Assembly (NCBI GenBank): GCA_030512295.1
Contig: JAULSR010000001.1
Location: 1,612,001-1,676,000, forward strand
DNA length: 64,000 bases
Direction: 5' to 3'
Source of the DNA: Bombardia bombarda
Taxonomy: Eukaryota > Ascomycota > Sordariomycetes > Sordariales > Lasiosphaeriaceae
Shown here piece after piece: positions 19,869 through 31,563 of this stretch (the stretch's first letter is position 1; each line of letters starts with the position of its first letter). A program made the position numbers and the translations under genes. The notes below the pieces were generated by a model, which saw only the letters and a program-made list of their open reading frames with translations, had not been told where the DNA came from and did no database searches.

Positions 19869-22800
19869 CTCTGACGGCGACCACCACCATCAATACAAAT
19901 CGTCTTCCTGTTCAAGTTCTTTGGTACTTGCTCCAATGCTCAATCGACTGGGCCATTACTGGGTCAGGTTCGGTTCGGTTCTGGTCACTTTCTTTTAGTA
20001 GTAGCAGTCGTTTCTCTTTACTCTCAAACAGGCAGACAAGCTGGTTGGCTGGCAGACTTTGTTCATGCAGTCTGTCAGTCATGATCTTTCTTTTTTCAGA
20101 TCTAAGGGGCGGGGTGGGGGGCGTTACGGTGGACTGGATTGACTGCTTACTCGTTACTTCGGCTTTGTTTTTCCTCCTTTCATTGCCGTTTAATTTATTC
20201 GCGCTCGCTTGCTTTCTTACTGGCTTGGCTCTAGGCCTCACGGCTGCCAACCAAGGTAAATAAGTACCTAGATAGCTCGCTCTTGAACAGTGTGCGTTGT
20301 CTCAACAAAAGAAAACTGAGATCCATCATCTCACAGCTGCTTTCGGGTTTGCGTTAGACCTTACTCACTTAATCGTACCTGATCTTGCTGAGATATGTAA
20401 TCATGGCCATGGTGCGGAAGCAGAAGTTGACTGTGGGTGCTGTTGGACTGCGTTCTTTGACGCTATTTCTTCACTGCTCAAAAGACAGGTCCACAACTGT
20501 GACAGGCAGACTGCTCCAGTGATTCATCCGCACTTTTTACCACACTAACTGGTTACCATAAGTTCTTTCTGCTTCTTCTCTTTCGTACTGGCCTTGTTAT
20601 TTTCGATGCTGCTTCTCCATACCGGAGCGCTAGTACCCAGTAGTAGGTGTAGTTAGCATCATCAATACATATTTAGAAACCGAAAATGTCTCATAACCCA
20701 CGACTTTGATCCATCCCTAGCTCCTCATTAGCTCATGTTCGTAAATTTACTCGTCGTCACTGAGAAATCCTTGTTCATAACCTAGCTCCTCTTCATAAAA
20801 CAACTCTTGTCAGAGGTCTTACACTACTTGCTGTTATGTGATTTACACCGTGTGTCCAACTGCTTCTCTCGACTTCACCACAACACTACGGCAATATCTA
20901 CCTACCCGGAAAAGTCAGGTAAATTGGCAGTATGACCCTATTGGGGCACCCAAATGACTGCTTCTATCATCATATTTTGGTTGACACTGTACTTTCCCAA
21001 AGTTGCAACATCCTAAAGGCAAACTGATATAACATCAAGATTTTGGCTTAAAATCAGTAATAGAGTAATGACTGGCCTTGATCTTAATGACGGATAGGAT
21101 GCTGATGACCAACAAAGGTTGACATCACCTAGATCATTAGTATAAGTGGGAAAGAGCGAAGTTGGCGATAGAATGGCTCCTTCCGTCACAGCGTAAGGTT
21201 GATTTTATTGCACCATACTAGCCACATTAAGCCAAGATTTGACTTTATGGCCGCCGGAGTCCTAGAAGGGTAATACTATCAACTTGGGGGGTTTCCACCC
21301 TCATTTCTGGAAGGCGCTCTCCCTTCTCAAAGTTGCTCCCCATCACCCGGCGGCCCCGCACCACCCACCGACACCCAACATCAATAGCACCAACTCAACC
21401 AGACCGAACCAGTAACGGTTCTACTGGTCCTCCTGGTCCGGTCATCGCGGCTTGGCCACTTCTGCCTTCCTTCGCTCACCAACTCCAGCCGCACGCCTCC
21501 ATCTCCGCGCACATCCTAGCGACAACAACATTAAACCATCAACAATTCTCTCCCTCTCTCTCTTTTTCCTCGCAACTACCTTTACTCACTAACTACACAT
21601 CCCTCCATCTCTCTCGTCGGCGCACTTCGCACACATCTCACCATCACTAATCAACCGAATGCGCTGAACCGCCCGCCTTACTGGGTCCGTCATCGTGGCC
21701 CCGCCACCTCAGGGAGAAAGAGCCGGTCCGCTGACCGACTTCAACTCCCCAGGTAGGTAGGCTCCCTCCAAGTTCAACCTCCTCCCAGTGGCCGGCCCCA
21801 GGCCAACCACCATAGCCCTCCAGCTGCCCTCAACCCACTACCCAACTACCCAAACCACCAGCAAGCCGACCGTCAAGTCAGTCCTAACCACAATTACCAA
21901 GCCAGCTCTCAGCCCCCTCAGCACTCACCACGGAGCCAGCAGGCCGCAACCGCTAGATCTCCTAGTTGCGTTGTAAACTGCTGTGCAGCCACTAGCGAAC
22001 CAGGAGATCCCGGACCAGCTTGCGGCCCTCATGACCGCCCGAGGCCACCACGACGATAACTAGCACATGCCAGTCAGCCACCATGGTCAGGCCACAGCCG
22101 CCACCTCTGACTACTCCTCAACGGCCGCTGCCGCTTCCACCGCCTTCAAACTCCTCGTTAGAGTGAAGGAGCGACCTACTCGGGCTCGCTGGGCTGGGAG
22201 GAGAGACATGCGCCCGTATCCTGGTTGCGTTGTACACTGCAGAGCAGCCAGCCGGCGAGAAGCCCAGGACAGGAAACAGGAGCCTGCCGCCATGCCCAAT
22301 GAACTTCCCGTCAAATCACCACTGCATCCTGGGAGGGGTGTAAGCCACAGAGCCAAGTCGGCGGCCCGCTCGCGAGCTTCCAGCCGAGCGGCACCACCGG
22401 CCGCTCCAACCGGCTCTCCAAAGGGAGAATTTGACCCAGTCGAGATAGTATTAAAATACGCCGGTAATCGTAGTTTGGTCAAGTTAAAAAGCTTTAAAAA
22501 ATCTTTTAAATAAATAGCATTTCTGATTATGATATGTTTTTTATATTCTTTAGTATCAACAAAACATATCAACATGTAAAGGAAGCATAGAGAGGGAACT
22601 TATAGATATTTTTGACGTTTCAAAATGGTTGGAAAAGAACTATAACATATCTTTACATATGATGACACTTGTATAATTCCCATTTATGTTGCTGCCGCGG
22701 TGACTGTTATGGTCGGTATTAAAGATCCATTGCCCCTGTGTTGCAATGCTGGCGCTGCTGCTGCGGTAATCATGGGTGCTGCACTCTTCTCCGTTTACCA

Positions 22801-24188
22801 ATAATATCGGTTATATGCATATGCAACTCCAGGATTATGCGTGCGCTGTACATCGCTTGTACACACCGAGCTCCTTTGCCATCATTGCGTCGATAGCGAT
22901 AGATAGCACAAACCTGAATTTCTCAACACTCGCAATTGCACAGATGAACTCGATAACTGTCGGCGGATGGCTTATGATAGCATAAAAATAAAAGATATCT
23001 TAGCATTTGACTGATATCATTAGTCTGCTTGGATCATTAAGCTCATCAATGGTGCTGGCTGGAATTGATGTTTTTTGTAGCTTTTGCAAAGAGCTGTCAG
23101 CAGCTCCATTGAGTCCCTCCGTGTTGGATATGCCAAGCAGCCAAAAAAAAAAAACAGCAAAAAGGGGATATTAAGCACGTATCAAAGCCTCCGTTGACAC
23201 AAACATGATGGTTCCAGTTGTGTCGATGACTGCACTACTGGGTAGCGGTATTTCGTGCCTGTGGTAGGCCTACAGGTGCTACTGCGGCTGCCAAGTGGCT
23301 GGAGCACCAGAGCTACCGCTTCTGGAGCTTGGGGCAGCGGCGGCCTACTCAGGACTCACACACTGGGCTACGCAGGCAAGTCGGGCAAAAGTGAACAATA
23401 ACACACAAGTCTTTTGACTCTCGTTCTCAAAGGCACTACACTACGTACCTATCTATGCCCACTCGCCCTTTGGGGTGACAACCCCAACGGCCATCATTGC
23501 CACCACTAACACCAGGAGTCCAGTTTAGCCCATCCGACCCAGCCCAACACCAAAACACCACAACACCCATCTGCCAACTGACCGGCATCATCTCCCCTCA
23601 GCAGAAACCAAAAAAAAAAAAAAACGGTAGCCACCCTGTGTTGCCCTCTGCTCTGCACTAGGCAGAAACAGCAGCAGAGGGCAGCAAACGTGCCAGGGGG
23701 GCTTTGGGATATCATAGAAAGGAACCAAACGAACATGATGGCAAACGTAAAACCCAAGATGAAAGAAAACCAGACATGCCCAAGCCCATTCAAGGCACAC
23801 ACACATTAGACAGACGTACAAGGACAAATACGCACAGCAAAAAAAAAAAAAAAAAGCAACAGCCAGATAGGTCAAGAAACTTGTGCAAAAAAGAAAGAAG
23901 AACAAGACAAAAACTGAAACTTCAAACACAGAGAGCAGCTGACGCCAGATTTCCTTTCCTTCCTTCCTTCCTTCCAACTATCGGCTGTAAGTTGTTTGAC
24001 ACCCAGTCGAAAATTTCTCCTCTTCCTTTATACACACAAGCACACACAAATCCCACACCCACACCCACACATACACAATGCTGCTCCCCTATGACATCAC
24101 AAAACCTGAGCCAGCTAAAACAAGCTGGGTATGCACAATGGCTGGCGGTAGCTTCATCCATCCACCCACAAGCACACACACACACACA

Positions 24189-24226
<38 letters not shown>

Positions 24227-25093
24227 GCCCTTTTCGCTTCACCACATTCATTCTTTCCCCCCCTATTTCCAGCTCTTCCTTCTCGAAGTCCGGTATCGTC
24301 ATCGAATGCGAGGCTCGTCCCGTCTTGCAACAAACCGTATACGCTGATGTGGTACCGATTCCTTCATTTCCTTTCCCCGCCTCCGTTCCTGCCCCCCATG
24401 ACCACTCGCCGTCCTATCCATCCTGCCCTGCCCTGCCCTGCCCTGCCATGACCTGACCTCGACCCTGAACCTGGCGTCATGGCACAGACAGACAGACGTA
24501 GTACACATGCCCCTTCTGTGGTATAGCTGCTGCCGCCGCTGCTGCTGTTGCTTTTTTTTCTGCTCCTAGAATCGGGGTCGGTGTTGTGGCTGTAGTGTTC
24601 GTCGTTGTTGACGAGGCGAGATACTCAAACCTCGCCGGATATATATGTATATATGTATAGAGAAGGAGAGAGAGAGAGAGAGAATATAATAAGACATTAA
24701 CTAAATGCTCGTTCGTTCGTGCGGCTTCTTCTTGTTGTCGCTGCTGTGTGCCGCAATAAATGGTGTAATGATGCCCGCTTGCTTGCTTGCTTGCTTACTG
24801 CAATGTGACGGACGCAGAAAAAGCAACAAGTAGACTGATCCATAAGTAGGTAGGTATCTTGTTCTGGGCCGTAATGATAAAAAGAGAAAATCATATCAAC
24901 CAGAAGCAATAAAAACAGATAGACAAGGCTGGTTCATCCATCCATCCATCCAGCCAGCCAGCCTTCCTGTCAAACCCAGCCCGCTCCCAAGCAAAGAAGA
25001 AATATCAAGAGCAAAAATGGGGCCCTGAAGTAGCACTAGTAGCCAGCCAGCCATAGCTATATCGCCCTCAAATCCCAAAAATGTCCAGCAAAA
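19869..25093. other. 5.2-kb gene-free region with AT-rich patches and microsatellites
   Basis: No convincing gene. 20.6-21.3 kb and 22.4-23.1 kb are AT-rich; 21.3-22.4 kb is C-rich and resembles the gene leaders of the cluster. Near 22530-22575 a GATATGTTTT...AAAACATATC inverted repeat marks a sharp change of composition. A-runs of about 15 occur near 23611 and 23841. Long open frames over 23.7-24.5 kb are products of CA/CT repeats and A-runs. Confidence 0.45.
24173..24222. repeat. Compound (CA)n(CT)n microsatellite
   Basis: A CA tract of about nine units is followed directly by CT, about sixteen units. Confidence 0.9.
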
Positions 25094-27694
25094 TCAACTT
25101 GCCGAGCTTTTGACTCCATTCATAGTCAAACCCCTTCCACTCTCCCTGTCCCTCTCCCTGTCCCTCTCTCTCTCCCTGTCCCTTCCACCACCACCCCTAT
25201 CCCTCTCCTTCTCCTTTTCTCTCTCCCTCTCCCGTCCACCAGCTCCATCTCTCTCCCTCTCCCCCTCCCTCTCCCTCTCCCTCTCCCTCCCCTCCTTCTC
25301 CCTAAACACCTCAGCAACCCACCTCACCCTCTCCCTCTCCGCCCACCGCTGCATCACCCTCAGCGCCGCCCCCACCGCCTCCTCCACCTTCATCCACGGC
25401 CCCATCACCACCTTGAGCCTCCGATCCTCCACCCCCTCCGCCAGCGCCACCGCCTCCGCCCACGTCGCGCCCCGCTGCCGGTCCAGCTTCTGCCACCGCG
25501 CGAAATACCCCGCCGCCTGCGCCGGGTCCAGCGTGCCAAACGCAAACGTGATCTGCTCCAGACACAGCGCCTGCATCTGCAGCGCCAGCGCCTTGAGCGC
25601 CCTGTTCCCATTCCCCGCCACCCGGTTCTTGAGCTCGTAGAAATGCGGCAGCAGCGTCTCCCACGAGTCGCAATCACAAATCTTGCGCTCCAGGATCCGC
25701 GCCTGGTTCAGCGCGTTGAACGCCACCATGTACGCCAGCACCATCTCAAAGTGCAGCGCCGTGATCTTTTGCTCGTCCGCCGGCGTCAGCGGCGTCTCGC
25801 GCACGCGCCACATCCTGTCGCGCGTGTGCTTGAGCCGCATCCCCGTCTTCTCGTACTCCCTGTGCCGCTCCTTGAACTTCTTGACGCTCGCCCACACCCG
25901 GGCCGCTTCTGCGCTGTCCATGGGCGGCGGCGGCGGCGGCGCCGCGGCGCTGCTTGGTGGGGGCGGTCGGCTGCGCTCGGCGGCGGCGGCGGCGGCGGCG
26001 GCGCCGCCAGTACCAGGGGTCGCCGAGTGGTTGTGGGCCCCGGGCGTGTCGCCTATGGTTTGGGACTGGCTTGATGTGACACGCGACATTGCTGTGGCGC
26101 TCAGACTGGTAGCGCCCACGCCTCCACCAGCCTGTTGTTTTACTGGCGTGGACAGCCCGCTTGGCTTGGCGACCAGCGCGTCAGCAACGGCGGGCAGTTT
26201 CCGCTTCAGCGGGACGATATTTTCGGGTATCACTTCCTCCACTGCCACCCGCGGGGGACGCTTCCTTGCGGGCGGCGGGGTGTTTTCCACGCTGATTGAG
26301 CGCTCTTTTTCCTTCTCGTATTTGGAAGGGAGGCGGAGCAGCTCTTTGGCCGTCTTCAGAAATACTGCGCGCTTGATCTTTAAAGTCACAATCTTGGAAG
26401 GTCGACTGGGAGTTGGCGTCTCCTCCTTGATGAGCTTAACTGGCACTTTGGTTTTCCTCGCACTGGGGGGCTCCGGAGACAGGCTGCTTGAGTCATCCTT
26501 GGATGATAACGACTTCTTAAGACGCGCAAGTTCTGCTTCGACAATAGGCGGTAGGGTAGGCGAAAGGAGCTCTGGTATCGCCATCGTCTTCTGTTTCTTA
26601 GCGGGTGGCGGGCCGTCAGACTTGGAGGCCTTTGCGGGGAACTTATCTCCTGGCCTCCTTCTTGTCCTATCCGGTTCGTCCAGCTCATCAAAGAGTGAAG
26701 GGTGAAGAGGTGATAGTAATTGTGGCAGGGCTGATTTGGAATCCCCCTTTCGAGGAGTCGATGTGGCGCTGTCCAGACGAGGTTTGGTCCCATTGACCTG
26801 TATTGTGGATTTTGGAGATGCCGAGACATATCGCTCCCTTTCCGTCTCCGGAGGCGGTAGCCCATTGATGGTTGGGTGTAATGTTTCGCTCCTTGTCTCC
26901 CTATGTTGCCTGTCGGTTGTGCGGTGGTCTCGATCCCGCGGTGTTTCGGGCTTTGCCTGACGGGCAGCCTGCTCGGGCCTTGAACTACTGCTGGCCTCGT
27001 TCTTGGACCGTTTTGAAGGAGGGAGATTCCGTTCGGGTTCAGGACCTCGTTTGCGACTCAGCACATCAGATACTGTTACCGGTTTGGACGTATTGCTCCT
27101 GACACTTTACAGTATTGTTAGCTTCATACTCATAAACAACGTGGTTTGGTCAACGTGGTTTGGTGGCTTGTGGCGCATCACCGCCGCCACGTACCTTTCT
27201 CCATTCAGCGCCAACCGGGTTCTCTCTGACTGTGAATCTTGTCGCTCCCCATCATGGCGTTCTTTCGGTTTCGTCTCGTCGGCCCTGCCATTCTCCTTTT
27301 GGGGTTTGAGATCGATTGCGCCGTTCGACCCCGGCTCCACCTTCACCGACATATCATTGTCTGCTGGCGATATCGACTTCTTTCTCTTCTGGTAGTCTTT
27401 GATAGACAGCTTCTTCATCTCGCCCTTGGCGAATACTTTGGTGGGCATCGGCACGGGAGTGATGTCTTGTTCCTCGACGATTTCGAACGCGGGCCTGGTG
27501 ACTAGCACACCGCGATCGGCATCAGATAGGTACGTCAAGTATTGCAAGGGCCCGCTGCGACCAGTGAACCAGAACCCCTTAGGTTCGGGAAATCGCTGGT
27601 CGATATACAATGAAAGATGGTGGGGCTGGGGTGGGAGCAAGTGCTTGGCGACTTTGTCTGCACTTTTTGCCGCTCCATCCATCGTTCCTTTCAT
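25094..27694 (-). CDS. Conserved fungal protein of unknown function, low-complexity C-terminus
   Basis: Exons 27195-27694 and 25094-27098, phase-2 junction (GTACGT donor, GTGTCAG acceptor), 834 residues. Residues 41-58 carry a distinctive motif (FWFTGRSGPLQYLTYLSD), followed by a Lys-rich, disordered, proline-rich middle with repeated LLSPxLP(P/S) motifs. A helical region at about 560-790 (VKKFKERHREYEKTG, MVLAYMVAFNALNQARILE, CDSWETLLPHFYELKNR) looks folded. The last ~45 residues are almost only Arg, Glu, Asp and Gly from C/T-rich repeat DNA. It is probably nuclear, given many Lys/Arg patches. The frame stays open upstream of the first ATG to about 27978 without another ATG, so the true N-terminus may lie in an upstream exon. 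I do not recognise the family by name. Confidence 0.72.
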
Positions 27695-29346
27695 TGCTGC
27701 GACATTGGATTCATCAAAGAAACGATGTCTTGGCGTTGTGTGACAATTCGGGTCCGCCTCTGTGGGTATGTTGCAGGGCGTCAGAGGTCGCTGGCGGCGT
27801 CGACGCCGGCGCGCGGGGTGGATTTTTTTAGTTGGGTTGGCGAAGGAATCGGTAGAGTTCAAGATCGGCAGCGGCAGCGGCTCAGGAGCGAGACGGGTCG
27901 GCAGAATTCGCGAAGCTTGCTGACGCGCGCGGTCGCGATCAAAATCCAGTTCAGGGGTGTGCGGAGGGATAGCTCGTTCGGATCAAAAAGTGGTGTCTAT
28001 TGTGTCGCGCGATTAGTGCCCTGGCCGCCTGGTGGGAGATGGATGGGGTTTTGCGTTTCCTGCGCGGCGGGCGGGCGGGCGCTCGATAACATTGGCAGCT
28101 CTCGGAGAAGGCGTCGGTTTGCAGGGCAATTGGTCGGGAAAAAAACATCAAGGTTGGAAAGAGACTTTTATGTTCTACGTACCCGAAAAAAGAGCGGAAA
28201 GACACGGCGGCAGACAGATATCAAGCGCGAGGTCGCAGTCGCAGTCGCGCTTTTGGCTGCGGTTCCAGGTTGCAGGGAAGCGAGTTGCAAATGCAGACAA
28301 AAGGTATCCCCACGGGACGGTGAGCTATGCAGCGCGCTTTCGTTCCTCTGCGATAAATGAGGTCGCCTGTTCCCAGCCCAAGCTCTATCCTAGCCTCTGA
28401 GCGGCGACCTTGTGTTTGGCGAGCAGACACGGGCGCATGTCTCGCGGGATCACGACGGCGACAAGGACGTGACGGTGTGGGCATGCGACGTGGGCAAGTC
28501 AATCCGCCTCGAGCGATAAGCCAGTTATTCGATTGCGCGGTTGCTATCGTCGCCGTTGTTATCGTCCGCAGTAGTAGCGAGGCGCCAAATGCCGGCTCGT
28601 CTGTTTTCGGATCGAGAGGCGCAAGTCGTACGGTATAGCGTTCAGGTCGCAGGTGGTGAGAGTCGTGGGTCGTGGGTCGTGGGCCGTGGGTCGTGGATCG
28701 TGGATCGTGGTAAGGTTAGGTGAGGTGCCGATCGGGTGCGTGGTGTGTGGGTGCAAGGAGCCGAGGTGGGATTGCTGGGCGGGTGCTGGGCGCGAACAGT
28801 GGAGAGCAAAGAGCGAACAGGGAGGCAGGGTACCTGTCTTGGGTGCTCAGGGTGCTGTGGGCTCTTGATCAGTAGCCTGACGGAGGATTCTTACGGGGGG
28901 TTCACGGTGCGTTGCGCCCCATGTGGGTCCCACTACCTACCTAGTTCCCGGTCAAGGCTTTGGGTAGTGCAACCAATGAACCCACTCTACCACTGATTAG
29001 GTAAGAAAAGAGCCAGCTGTGGGGAAGATGATTGTACCGTAGGAACCGGCGGTGAGATCTCGCAAACCGATCCAGATAGTTCAGACGTGCGTCCTCACAA
29101 TCGTGACCATGTCAACCTACTACCCCCCACCTGAGGGGCACAATAGGATGCGATTAATCAGATCCGGCCCGGCAGCAAATATCTGCATTGCATCATCATT
29201 CGCGTCGCACATATGACAAACTGCATTCGTCCTATCCAGCAGAGACTGTCGATGTGGCTAAAAATACAGTGTTTGCCTGCACTAACCATTACCACTGTTT
29301 AGTCGCGCACCATGGCTGGCTTTTGTCCTGCACCAGTTGGAAAAGC
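27695..29346. other. Intergenic, 5' side of the gene at 25094-27694
   Basis: The first ~280 bp stay open in the frame of the neighbouring minus-strand gene and may contain its real start or leader. The rest shows no exon. A GTCGTGG-type minisatellite (about seven imperfect copies) lies at 28661-28711. Confidence 0.4.
28661..28711. repeat. Heptanucleotide minisatellite (GTCGTGG-like)
   Basis: Seven or so imperfect tandem copies of a G/T-rich 7-bp unit. Confidence 0.75.
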
Positions 29347-30414
29347 TCAACCAAGCGACTCCCTCTCCCACATCTGAAACAAGCCAAGTTCAGACTTCCT
29401 AAGCACATACCGGGCAAACTCGAGATGCGAAGCCTGCCTTGAAAACTCCACCTCCATATCCTCCTCGTCAAAGATCTTTCTCCCGCGGCCAACAATCGCC
29501 AGATATTCCTCCTTATCGCCGTCCTCATGTCCAAAGAGACTCAGATAGCCAGTATATTTCAGGAAGAGCACGTTCATGATCAATCGGGTCATCCGCCCAT
29601 TGTCGTCCCCAAAGGGGCGAATCATCACAAAGTGGTGGTGAAATCGAGCCGCAAGTGCACAAGGATCCAGACCTCCTCCTCCAGCCTCATCCTCGGCCTC
29701 GGCGATCTCCTTGTTCAAGTGCTCCACCAGATTCGCCATGTAGGCCGGCACTGCTTTCGCCCTCATGCACTGTGCTGCCCTTTTCTTCTTCTCGCCAGGC
29801 TTGCTGTATGCAACGGCAACCTCATAATCCCTATATTCGCCGACGGGGGTTTCATCGTCAATATTCTTGCATAAAAAACCGTGCGTGTCGAGGATGAGTT
29901 GCTCCGAGATAGGCTCGTCTTCTAAAATAACTTGATCAACGAGGTAGGCGAGTGCCTTGGCGTGTTGAACGACCTCTTTCCTTGACCGAATCACCCCCGC
30001 CATATCGCCCTTTCGGTGACTTTGAACGAGAGCTGGGATATGCTCTTCATATTCGGGGCTATCATCGTCAATTTCGGCATCGACAGCCACCCCATGGGAA
30101 ACAGCCCTGCAAAGCTTTATCGTAATACACATACTCGTGCCAACCGTCTCGATGCGGTTCGATCCATAGATAAACTGGATAAAGGACCACTCCAGTTGCT
30201 CACAGACATTAGGATGATGCGATGTCCCGTTGCGGTGGGCTTTAGTGATAATAGCAGCAGGGTCTTCTGGGAAGTCCCGGGTCACGATTTCGACGAGATC
30301 CTGGGAAAGACGAATGGTATAATGCTTATTATTCCACGCAGGCCATTCCATGACCGTAGCAGGAAGTCCGGCAGGTCGACGTCGACTTTTCTTTATGTGT
30401 CGTGCCCAAAGCAT
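29347..30414 (-). CDS. Fic-domain protein with altered catalytic motif
   Basis: Single exon, 355 residues from the first in-frame ATG at 30414; the frame is open a little further upstream. Fic proteins usually transfer AMP to hydroxyl side chains using a motif HPFx(D/E)GNGRxxR. The motif here, at about residues 266-274, reads RPFGDDNGRMTR: the catalytic His is Arg (CGC at 29617-29619) and the first Gly of GNGR is Asp. The N-terminal inhibitory motif is recognisable (GSNRIE, Ser85 to Glu89) but is followed by Thr, not Gly or Asn. The surrounding fold (FHHHFVMI, LIMNVLFLKYTGYL) is well kept. The result suggests a pseudo-enzyme or altered activity; a sequencing error is possible but would need two changes. 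Confidence 0.85.
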   Translation of the reverse strand: MLWARHIKKSRRRPAGLPATVMEWPAWNNKHYTIRLSQDLVEIVTRDFPEDPAAIITKAHRNGTSHHPNVCEQLEWSFIQFIYGSNRIETVGTSMCITIKLCRAVSHGVAVDAEIDDDSPEYEEHIPALVQSHRKGDMAGVIRSRKEVVQHAKALAYLVDQVILEDEPISEQLILDTHGFLCKNIDDETPVGEYRDYEVAVAYSKPGEKKKRAAQCMRAKAVPAYMANLVEHLNKEIAEAEDEAGGGGLDPCALAARFHHHFVMIRPFGDDNGRMTRLIMNVLFLKYTGYLSLFGHEDGDKEEYLAIVGRGRKIFDEEDMEVEFSRQASHLEFARYVLRKSELGLFQMWERESLG

Positions 30415-31563
30415 GAGTGAGACTGTCAACCATGGCCGACTTCTCAGAACATGGAGCTCGTTCAAGAGCCTCCATTGTCCCTATTTGTAGCCCAGGAAAA
30501 GATTGAAGCCACAGGCTTTCTCCAGTGTGAGTCTTTGACCGAAAAGTTAAAACTTAAAAATAAGTGAATGCAAAAGACAGTTGTTTAACACCTTCCGTCC
30601 CGCCGGCCCACCCATGTGTAACTCGAGGTCAAGTACATGTAAGTACTTACAAGATACTTACTAACAATACGCCTTAGTTATCAGAGGGACAATCACCACG
30701 GAGTTGGTTCAAATCAATGAGATACTCATAGGTGGAATAGTGGTTGCAAGGTACGTACACCTCCATAGGTAGGCTACGATAGTACAGTCTATGATAATGA
30801 TGGATATCGCTGTTGCAACTTGCGGCTAGCCTCGATCTCCATCGTCCCCTCGACCCTTCAGGACCCCTACTTGGATTATCGCCCGTCCTATGGAGACGAT
30901 GAAAAAGGGTAACCTTGTCAGGCTCGCGTCTCCCCCAAACCTTGACTTGACGGACAGCCCGTGCCACATCGCACTCACTCACATGTGCTCAACCAACGCT
31001 ATGCTCCTCGTCCAGTACCAAGCGAGACGAGACAGCCACTGGCACGACCAGATCAGAAGCGCACTGGAACGAACAACCACGCTCCATTTTTGCACACAGC
31101 CGTCCCTCCATCTCTGCCCAAAACTTTATATATAGATGACATACGTACCTATCAAGTTTACATCACATGTCTTGATGCACCCCCCATCTATCACCCTGCT
31201 GAAAGAATGACCCGTTATTTACCCCTTTCCCCTTTTCCTCAGGCGCCTTCATACCTACTTATGCTGCATAATAAGACAAACCGAAGAACGCAACGACATG
31301 ATGTACATATACACACGACATGGCCTATCTCATGCTCTTATTTGACATCGTTTTTTATGTACACCTATAAATTCTGACCATCAGCCAAGACAAGCCTTTG
31401 CGCCGCCACCCTCATCTCTTGCCTCGTCCCAATGGTGGCCGGGTATAATGTATCAAGTCGTAGCGGGTAGGAAAAGAATTAGGTTTTTATGAATGAAAAT
31501 CTCGCTTGCCCAAAGATAAATGAATGGATGTATCGCCGCCCCTTGCCACCGCCCCTCTCCATA
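30415..31563. other. Intergenic, no gene seen
   Basis: Upstream of the Fic gene and downstream of the coiled-coil gene ending at 31564. Only short, unrecognised open frames; the left part is presumably the Fic promoter and leader. Confidence 0.5.

Noticed and set aside
22067..22513. 148-codon plus-strand frame
   Set aside because: Ala/Arg/Pro-rich with no domain and no promoter or splice context; kept only as a possible remnant.
23704..24456. 250-codon plus-strand frame
   Set aside because: Made of A-runs and CA/CT microsatellites; no plausible protein.
25683..26705. 340-codon plus-strand frame opposite the unknown conserved gene
   Set aside because: It lies antisense to a better-supported two-exon gene; its Ala/Gly/Ser runs come from GC-rich low-complexity DNA.
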